DNA of 64,000 nucleotides, taken from assembly GCA_009801085.1 (NCBI GenBank), contig VNWV01000024.1:1-64000 (forward strand). Direction: 5' to 3'. Below are positions 57,168 through 64,000 of this stretch, piece by piece. The DNA comes from Lasiodiplodia sp. COLG20. Lineage: Eukaryota; Ascomycota; Dothideomycetes; Botryosphaeriales; Botryosphaeriaceae. The translations under genes and the position numbers were made by a program. Position 1 is the first letter of the stretch. Each line of letters begins with the position of its first letter. The notes under the pieces are model-generated. The model was not told the origin of the DNA, searched no databases, and was given only the letters and a program-made list of their open reading frames with translations.

Positions 57168-60100
57168 CTACGCACCCACATCTACTTCATTGCCCACTCT
57201 CACAAACTCACTCCCCGGCCGCTCTCTTCCCACCCTCTCCACTGTCGACCTTTCAGCCTCACCACCCTTCCTTCCAGCTTCCCATCTCAGCATAGCCAAC
57301 CACACCGCATCCCCATTCCTGCCCTCAAACACCCGCCTCACCTCCTCCTTCTCGACTAGAACAGGCACCAGCAACCTCAGCACCTCCTCGAACGCCTCGT
57401 CTCCAATCTGAACCGTCTGCACGATGGCCGTAAACAGCTCGACCAACGCAGCGCGGATGATGCGCGTAGGCGCGGTGGTGTAGTAAGGTTGGAGCTCCGC
57501 AGCAGTACCACTGCCGGTGCCCCTGCCCGCAACATTTCCACTAGGCTCGAGCAGCAGCGACGACGATCCAGTGCCTCCATTTCTGAACGAGGACGCTGAG
57601 TTCTTAACGCCATTGCTACTGTTGCCGCCATTGCGGTACAGCGCGATCAGCGTTGGCCACGCGCCCTCGATGCGTCCGCGCATGAAGTCACCAGCAAGCC
57701 TGCACATCTCGGCCATGACGTCCAGCGCACCGGAGACGACGTACGCCTCTGTGTCTTCCAGGCGGGGGACGAGCACGGGCCAAAGGGTGTTGATGAGCGG
57801 GAGGAAGGAGTTCTCGTGGCAGGCGAGAGCGGGAAAAGTCGTGCGGAGAAGATCGAGGAGAGAGGTGCGGAGGGTGGGAGATGAAGCGGTGAGGTAGTGT
57901 TGTGTCAGCTGCGAGATCTGTAGGAGCAGGTTGTAGGTCTTCGGTGCTGGTGGAGGAGGATCCGGAGTTGCGGGAGGTTGTTCGCCTTCCTCATCGCCGG
58001 CGACGTCTGGATCTTCGTTGTCTTTGTCGATATCATCGTCAATTTCGGATATTAAGGGATTCTTTTTGTTGAGATCTTTCCATGGCATCTGGGGGGTGAT
58101 TTCGGTAATGTCCTCGGGGTCATCTTGTTTTGCTTCTCGGGTTTGAATATCTTTGAGCACAGCAATTATGTCGTCAATGGTGGTCAGAGCCCCGGATTCT
58201 TTAGTTTTAGACATGTCTTCGCCCTCCGTGATAGCGAGCTGTGGTGTCTTGACACCCTCTTCTGCGATGCCTTTCAGGACTGAGAAGAGCAGTTCCACCA
58301 GCTTAGGGTAACCGTGAAAGGATTCCAGTGCCGCGAAAACGCTTCCCACCAGATCATCCAGATAAGGCAGAAGAGACGGTCCGGACAGCTTAATCATCAT
58401 CAATAATACTTGCGGCGCTTGTGGAGATATGTCGAACGTGTTGAGCTTCAAAGCCACAGCATTCACGAGGTAATCGACGTTCTCGACGATCAAGCTTCCA
58501 ACATCTCCATACCCACACGAAGCGGCGACCATGTTGAGACATGTGATGGCGTGGTTGCGAAGCTGTGGTACTGATGATCCTACGAGGTGGACGATAGGAT
58601 ACAGCGCGTCAACAAGCTCGATCCGAAAATCCTCCTTGAGCGTGCGCGCTTGAAGCGCAATGGTTTCCACAGCCAATGCTTGCAGTCTCCAGTCTGTTGT
58701 ATAGTCCGTTGATGAATCTCGGAGTACGTCCAAGGACAATGAATACAGTTCTTCCAGCAGCTCCTCCCTAGGGCTAATAGTCGAGTCCCCAAAATCGAGA
58801 AAGTCCATCATGGGGCCTTCATTCTCGTTTGAGCTTTTGAGGAGCTCAAGCGCAACCCAGAAGCTCGCGATTTGGGGAGCACCTTTGCTAATCTGGAGTG
58901 AGTCGGCCAAGTCTCGTACTGCGTTCAGCGCTGATTTTGATGTGCTGACATGCTTAACCAGACCTCGAAAGTCGTGGATTATTTGCCGTTGTGCAGCACT
59001 ATCGAAGAATATAGGGGCGAATTCAAGTGACGGTAGGCCTTTTGTAGTAATGGTCAAGTCCAATGACGCTGCTGACTCCGAAGACGGTGCGATCTCCTTT
59101 AGCTTGGATTGATCAACGATAGAGACAGAAATTCCATCACGGAGATTTGATGCCACAGTTCTATCGACGAGATCCATATCAACTCCTTGCTCGGCCAAAA
59201 GTTCGTAGCCTGTGGATATTTGCTGGACGAGTCGACTTTTGGCTGAATCGTCGGGACTCTGCATGATACGTGGAAGTGAGACAACCCAGCTATGTATGCT
59301 TGACCTGAGTAGCTCTGCAAATCTTTGGTTAGCTGTCAAGACCTGCTTAAGAGTGAATTTCATATCGCCATCCTCATCAGATCCACACAGGACTATCATG
59401 GTCTCGATCATCATGGCCGCGCATTCCTGAAGAGACTCGCGACAATCCTCAAGAACGGTCAAGCAGAGATTGAGAAGAGCTTTCCGGACTTCTGTGCGAT
59501 CATGTTGGCGGATGCGAATAATGTTAGCCAAAGCTTGTTTCGTTTTTGTAGCCGTGGCCTTCAGCCAGGACTGTGTGAGCTTTTGGTCAGGCTTGCCGGA
59601 AGCCTTATCGCTGGACGGCAAATCCTTGGTGTACTGGTCGCTTAAAACAGTCTTGAAGAGAAAAGTCAATATCTCAAGGGATATACGAAGGAGCTCGAAC
59701 GGTCGGCGCTGCTTCGTCGATGGCGTGAGAACTTTTGCGAGCCCAGAGACGATGCCGGGCAGAAAGCTTGCAAGGGCTTCCCTGTCCTCAAGTGCGCTGC
59801 AAGCAGCTCTCAAAGCATGTGCTGCAGCAAGCTGCACATCGTAAGACGGCCCGTCTGTTACTCCTTCCAGGATGACAACGATAGCATGGCCTAAGGGCGG
59901 GACATTGTCCGCTGCCGTCAGAATCTTCTTGCTTTTCTCATCTTGGCCATAGGTGACGAAAAGCTCTGCCAGACAAGCAAAGCCAGCTGATTGCAGTTCT
60001 TCAGAGATTGCAGACGGCGTGCTCTGACCTTGAGCGCCACCACTGATCAGAGCGGGTAGTAGAATGAGAAATTGGCGTGACAAGGCCGGGTCAACTTTGG

Positions 60101-60446
60101 CACGCCACCCAGTGCGGAGCAGGACTGCAAGGCACTGCAGCGTGAGCTCCAGCGCCACTACCGGAAATTTTTGCTTTTCCCGGAGAACGTGGGACAGAGG
60201 GAAGAAGACATATTCAGCAAGCTTGTCGTCCAGAGCGAGCGGATTAGAAGCTGCTTCTTGCAGAACAGCATAAAGGTTCCTCAAAGCATCGACGACATCC
60301 CTGGGGTTGCCGTTGCGCGCAGCTACGTGCAGCACGGCCTGGCTGAGGGCGATACAGTGAGGCTTGAGCTGCAGGGCATCAGCACAGACACTCGGTTCAC
60401 GCGCAAACGGACTGACCTGGTGGAAAGCGCGGCTCCTGTGGTCCAT
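57168..60446 (-). CDS. TTI1: TEL2-interacting protein 1 (TTI1)
   Basis: TTI1 is a HEAT-repeat scaffold of the Tel2-Tti1-Tti2 complex, which with Hsp90 matures PIKK kinases (Tor, Mec1/ATR, Tel1/ATM). The protein is almost all alpha-helical, with the family's C-terminal block about WPVLVPRLEDTEAYVVSGAL and GDFMRGRIEGAWPTLIALY, preceded by a disordered acidic stretch (EIDDDIDKDNEDPD). The open frame extends up to 60692, but its first 82 codons are low complexity, and the ATG at 60446 begins MDHRSRAFHQ. A 48-bp intron (60416-60369) with GTCAGT donor and GCAG acceptor seems to lie just after it: removal gives AFHQLKPHC, the family's usual start. The intron is stop-free and divisible by three. Spliced length is 1076 residues. 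The last 60 residues contain a Ser/Gly-rich loop. Confidence 0.84.
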   Translation of the reverse strand: MDHRSRAFHQVSPFAREPSVCADALQLKPHCIALSQAVLHVAARNGNPRDVVDALRNLYAVLQEAASNPLALDDKLAEYVFFPLSHVLREKQKFPVVALELTLQCLAVLLRTGWRAKVDPALSRQFLILLPALISGGAQGQSTPSAISEELQSAGFACLAELFVTYGQDEKSKKILTAADNVPPLGHAIVVILEGVTDGPSYDVQLAAAHALRAACSALEDREALASFLPGIVSGLAKVLTPSTKQRRPFELLRISLEILTFLFKTVLSDQYTKDLPSSDKASGKPDQKLTQSWLKATATKTKQALANIIRIRQHDRTEVRKALLNLCLTVLEDCRESLQECAAMMIETMIVLCGSDEDGDMKFTLKQVLTANQRFAELLRSSIHSWVVSLPRIMQSPDDSAKSRLVQQISTGYELLAEQGVDMDLVDRTVASNLRDGISVSIVDQSKLKEIAPSSESAASLDLTITTKGLPSLEFAPIFFDSAAQRQIIHDFRGLVKHVSTSKSALNAVRDLADSLQISKGAPQIASFWVALELLKSSNENEGPMMDFLDFGDSTISPREELLEELYSLSLDVLRDSSTDYTTDWRLQALAVETIALQARTLKEDFRIELVDALYPIVHLVGSSVPQLRNHAITCLNMVAASCGYGDVGSLIVENVDYLVNAVALKLNTFDISPQAPQVLLMMIKLSGPSLLPYLDDLVGSVFAALESFHGYPKLVELLFSVLKGIAEEGVKTPQLAITEGEDMSKTKESGALTTIDDIIAVLKDIQTREAKQDDPEDITEITPQMPWKDLNKKNPLISEIDDDIDKDNEDPDVAGDEEGEQPPATPDPPPPAPKTYNLLLQISQLTQHYLTASSPTLRTSLLDLLRTTFPALACHENSFLPLINTLWPVLVPRLEDTEAYVVSGALDVMAEMCRLAGDFMRGRIEGAWPTLIALYRNGGNSSNGVKNSASSFRNGGTGSSSLLLEPSGNVAGRGTGSGTAAELQPYYTTAPTRIIRAALVELFTAIVQTVQIGDEAFEEVLRLLVPVLVEKEEVRRVFEGRNGDAVWLAMLRWEAGRKGGEAERSTVERVGRERPGSEFVRVGNEVDVGA

Positions 60447-60870
60447 GGTGAGATCGTGCAACCAAGAGAAGAGCGTGCGGTGCGGTGAAGTTCCTAACGC
60501 ATGGCGAGGACCAGGTTTGCCGAAAGACTGGTAGTAGCCTACGGTGAGACAGCAGGCGCGAGTTGTTCCCGTCAGAGATGAGGTTCCCGAGCTGAAGGCG
60601 GGCTTGGCAGTCGTCGGGCGGGAAGCGGGCGGCGGACTCGAAGCTCTGGAGCTCGAGCGAGTCGCGTCGCCGAAAGTCTGAGCCCGTCCCAAACGCGTAC
60701 CACGTCACGCCGCAAGCAACCACCGCTCCCCTCTCCACCTCTCCATCCCGCCCCCATCCCTCCAATCCTCCGCCCGCCAGCTGCGTCCGCCCGCCCGTAC
60801 GCCTGCGCCGCCTCGATACCTCCCGCTCGCGCTTCGGCGCATCCCACCGCCTCCTGGAGACACTGCCATC
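60447..60870. promoter_or_regulatory. Divergent promoter TTI1/PDS5 with MCB-like ACGCGT
   Basis: A 424-bp region between the two start codons. It holds ACGCGT at 60693-60698, 173 bp before the PDS5 start. ACGCGT is the core of the MluI cell-cycle box bound by MBF in yeasts, where several cohesin genes are expressed at G1/S. A six-base word is weak evidence alone. Confidence 0.4.
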
Positions 60871-63800
60871 ATGCCCGGTACGCGCAGTCGCGCTAGCGCC
60901 GTAACCCAGATTCACGACGATGCAGACGAGCAACAAGCAGCATCCGCCGGCCTGGCCTTCAATCAGCCCTTGACATGGCGCGCCGGAAAGCCCATTCCCG
61001 TCGCCGAGCTTCTGCGTCGCCTGCAGGCTCTGTCGCAGGAGCTGCGGGGCTTGGATCAAGAGGAGGCAGATCGCGACGCCCTTCTGCCCGTCGCGAAGGA
61101 GCTGGCATCCCAGAACCTGCTGTCGCATAAAGATCGCGGTGTCCGTGCTTGGGCTGGCTGCTGCATCGTCGACATGTTCAGACTCTGCGCGCCTGATGCG
61201 CCTTACACCGCGTCGCAGCTGAAGGTGAGACGCGCCGCGAGACGCAGCTGCGCTGTGACTACTGACGTCTGGTGCCTAGGACATCTTCATGCTGTTCATC
61301 AATACCATCTTCCGCGCCCTCTCCGACCCTTCGGACCCTTACAACAGCCAGCACTTGTATGTCTTGAAATCGCTCGCTGAGGTCAAGAGCGTGGTTCTCC
61401 TCACCGACATCCCCTCGTCCAGCACTTTGATGTCCGCCTTGTTCAGCATATGCTTCGATGTTTTATCTGGTCCTTCCAAAGCTGAGTCGGGCGAAGAGCT
61501 GAGCAAAAATGTTGAGCATCATATGACGGCCGTGCTAGCAACCTTGGTCGAGGAGTCCCAAGGCCTTCCTCCGGACGTTGTTGATGTTATTCTGGCCCAA
61601 TTCCTGCGCGCGGATCCAAGGTCGATAACGGGCAATGGTGCCAAAGGAAAGAAAGGATCCCAAGTTGACGAGAGACAATCGACTCTGCTGCTGAAGGAGG
61701 CTCCGCCTGCATACAATATGGCGAAGAACATCTGCAATGCCTGTGCGGACAAAATGGCACGGTTGATTAGCCAGTACTTCAGCTCGGTCATCGTCGACGC
61801 AACTACAGCAGCTGTTGGTCCTGTTCATAAATCTGGCAAGCACCGGGGCAGGACGGAGAGCAGCATTGGGGATGAGCCTGATGATGATCGGCCGCGTCAA
61901 GTTACGGAAGAGGATTTACAAGAGAGCCGCAAGGCACACAGACTTTTACGCGAGCTTTGGCGGTCCGCTCCCATGGTTCTGCAAGACATTGTGCTTCAGC
62001 TAGAGGCCGAGTTGGGTGCGGAAGACGTTCAGCTACGGAATCTTGCGACTGAGACTCTCGGAGACATGGTTGCTGGGATCGGAGCAGCAGGTCCTCCTCC
62101 GCCGCCATCGTACAATCCGTCCGCCTACCCTCCTCAAAGCCTTGCTTCTCCTTCGGAACGCCTACAAACTTACAACTTTTTGACTACGCCGACATCTCCT
62201 CATTCCTTTTCTTCGAGATACCACCAAGTTTATGAAAGTTTTTTGAGCAGGCGCAACGACAAATCCCCGGTTATCCGTTCGGCCTGGGTTACGAGCATTG
62301 GTAGGATCCTGTCAACTAACGCTGGTGGCGTTGGTCTGGACGTTGAGGACGAGCAGAGACTCCTCAAATATCTGGGCGACATGCTTGTCGATGGTGACGA
62401 GCGTGTGCGGCTAGCTGCGATTAAGACGGTTGAAAGGTTCGAATTCGACGACATTCTGTCCAAACTCGGGAGCAGGGGTGGAATTTCGGAATCCGGGTCC
62501 ATCCTCAGCAATCTAGCTGACAGAGTCCGCGACCGGAAGCCCGCAGTCCGCACCGAAGCCACCAATCTCCTTGGCAAAGTTTGGGGGGTCGCCGCTGGCG
62601 TAATTGCCGAAGGTAGCGAGCGTGCGACTCAATTGCTTGGTCCGATCCCATCTCGCATCCTAGACGCATTCTATCTCAATGATCAGGATGTCAATGTTCT
62701 CATCGACCATGTGCTTTTCGAGCAACTTCTACCGCTCGGCTACCCGGCGCTTAAGAACAAATCCCGTGGTCAGGACAGCCAAGCAAACGGAAGGACAGAG
62801 CATACCGAAGCCGACTCTGACAAGCTTCGAGTCGAGAGAATCCTCATCCTTATCAGGGATCTTGTTCAGCGATCCAAAGTTGTCTTGTTCGCCAAACAAG
62901 GCAACCAGGTTATGCTGGCCAAGTACATGGAGGCGCTTCTGAAGAAGTGTGAAGACTACAACGGTGGTGTCATAGAGAAGGGCGAAAAGGAAACCAAACT
63001 TCACCTTGGAAAGCTTATCGACTACCACGCAAAGACTTTGCCCGAGTCCTCCAGAGCCTCGGAAGACCTCTGGAAGTTCGCGAAAATGCATGACCGCCGG
63101 GCCTACCAGCTCATCAGGTTCTGCATCGCCCCAGACAGCGATTACAGAAAAGTTTACAAGGCCATCAAGGAATTCACCAAACGCATGGATGATGCCACCG
63201 GTTCAACAGCAACTATGCTTGACACTTTGATACCCCTGATTTACCGAGCAAGCGTTTTGCTGTACAACAAAAGTCATGTGCCTGCCATCATTGAATTTTC
63301 ACGGACGGACGAGAAGGGTCTTGGGAGCACAGCTCACGAAGTCCTCAAGGAGATCTCTTCTCGCAACCCCGACGTTTTCCGAGGCTATGTGCAAGAGATG
63401 TGCAAAGCGTTGGAAAACGAAGCACCAACAGCGAAGAAACCTAACGGTCCTGGTGCGGTTGACGACCTCAAAGCCTGCGCAGGGTTTGCCAAACGGTTCC
63501 CGAAAGATGTCCCAACGGAGCGTAAATTCATTCAAAGCATGATCAATTTCGCGGAGTACGGCACACCACCTAAGGCCGCCAAGTACGGCGTGCAGATCAT
63601 CCTGACCAGTACGGACAAGAAGGAAATGCATGCCCGAGATCTTCTACGCAAGAGTACAAAAGGCTTTGAATATGGGAAAGGCAATTATCTCGCTCGTTTG
63701 GCTGCCATGAGTCAACTCATGCTCCTCGGTGGAAAGACCATTGAGGATGAGATCGACCCGGTCATCGACATCTGCATCAACCAAGTCCTGCTGACCAACC

Positions 63801-64000
63801 CAGCACCTGTCGATCCCGCTGATAATCCTCCATGGAAAGATGAGCCAAGCGAAGACTGCACAGCTAAAATGTGGGCACTCAAGGTACTTGTGAACCGTCT
63901 CCGCGGCCTTGCAGGAAACGAATCCATAAAGGAGACGTCTACTCCAGTTTTCCAGCTCCTCAGGACTCTGGTCACCAATGACGGCGAGCTGTCCAAGAAG
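60871..64000 (+). CDS. PDS5: Cohesin regulator Pds5 (partial, 3' end outside window)
   Basis: Pds5 binds cohesin on chromosomes to maintain and also release sister-chromatid cohesion. Exon 1 (60871-61224) and exon 2 (61280 to the edge), with a 55-bp intron, give 1025 visible residues; the family is usually about 1200-1500. Recognisable segments include LTWRAGKPIPVAELLRRLQ near the start, VRAWAGCCIVDMFRLCAPDAPY before the intron, IFMLFINTIFRALSDPSDPY after it, LWRSAPMVLQDIVLQLEAEL, SPVIRSAWVTSIGRIL and DGDERVRLAAIKTVERF, all typical of the Pds5 HEAT-repeat arch. A Pro/Ser-rich loop lies near 390-440. The frame remains open to the last base. Shares its promoter with TTI1. Confidence 0.9.

Noticed and set aside
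1..64000. tRNA, 5S rRNA or CRISPR elements
   Set aside because: Scanning by eye for B-box-like GGTTCRANNCC with a matching A-box, 5S-like segments and regularly spaced repeats gave no credible candidate; a covariance-model search would be decisive.

Overview
The window looks like part of a chromosome of a filamentous ascomycete (Pezizomycotina, possibly Dothideomycetes; the class is my guess). The reasons are short introns of about 48-180 bp with GTRNGT-type donors, single-gene transcription units with long GC-rich flanks, and fungal families such as a HET-domain protein, a siderophore-type MFS transporter, a pisatin-demethylase-like P450 and arylsulfotransferase-domain proteins. Gene models were assembled by hand from reading frames, splice sites and family resemblance. 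No database search was run.

Left part (1-24 kb) is accessory in character. It holds a siderophore-iron transporter on the minus strand with an in-frame TAG and a GATA-type iron-repressor site upstream; a divergent HSL-type alpha/beta hydrolase; a large HET-domain gene whose stop codon lies in a 31-bp tandem duplication; an amidase; a divergent pair of isoprenylcysteine methyltransferase (STE14) and hexapeptide acetyltransferase; a four-exon cytochrome P450; an ankyrin-repeat protein; a region with four copies of an 11-bp palindrome; a small cysteine-containing protein; and a second HSL-type hydrolase with a membrane-like N-terminus. These do not form a convincing biosynthetic cluster.

Middle part (24-35.8 kb) holds a 1198-residue RING protein with Met/Gly-rich, RGG and RS/RD-rich tails, a membrane-anchored arylsulfotransferase-domain protein, an AT-richer gene-free island, and a mitochondrial BolA-like gene. 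Then follows an unusually long stretch (35.8-50.6 kb) in which I can support no gene.

Right part (50.6-64 kb) is housekeeping: a glycogen-targeting PP1 regulatory subunit (CBM21), an EBP-family sterol-isomerase-like membrane protein, TTI1 of the Tel2-Tti1-Tti2 complex, and, divergent from it over about 420 bp, the cohesin regulator PDS5, which runs off the right edge.

I found no tRNA, rRNA, CRISPR array, intact transposon or clearly new multigene system. The most notable signals are the nonsense codon in the iron transporter beside an intact iron-regulatory site, the palindrome cluster at 21.3-21.8 kb, the 15-kb gene-free interval, and three stop-free introns whose lengths are multiples of three.
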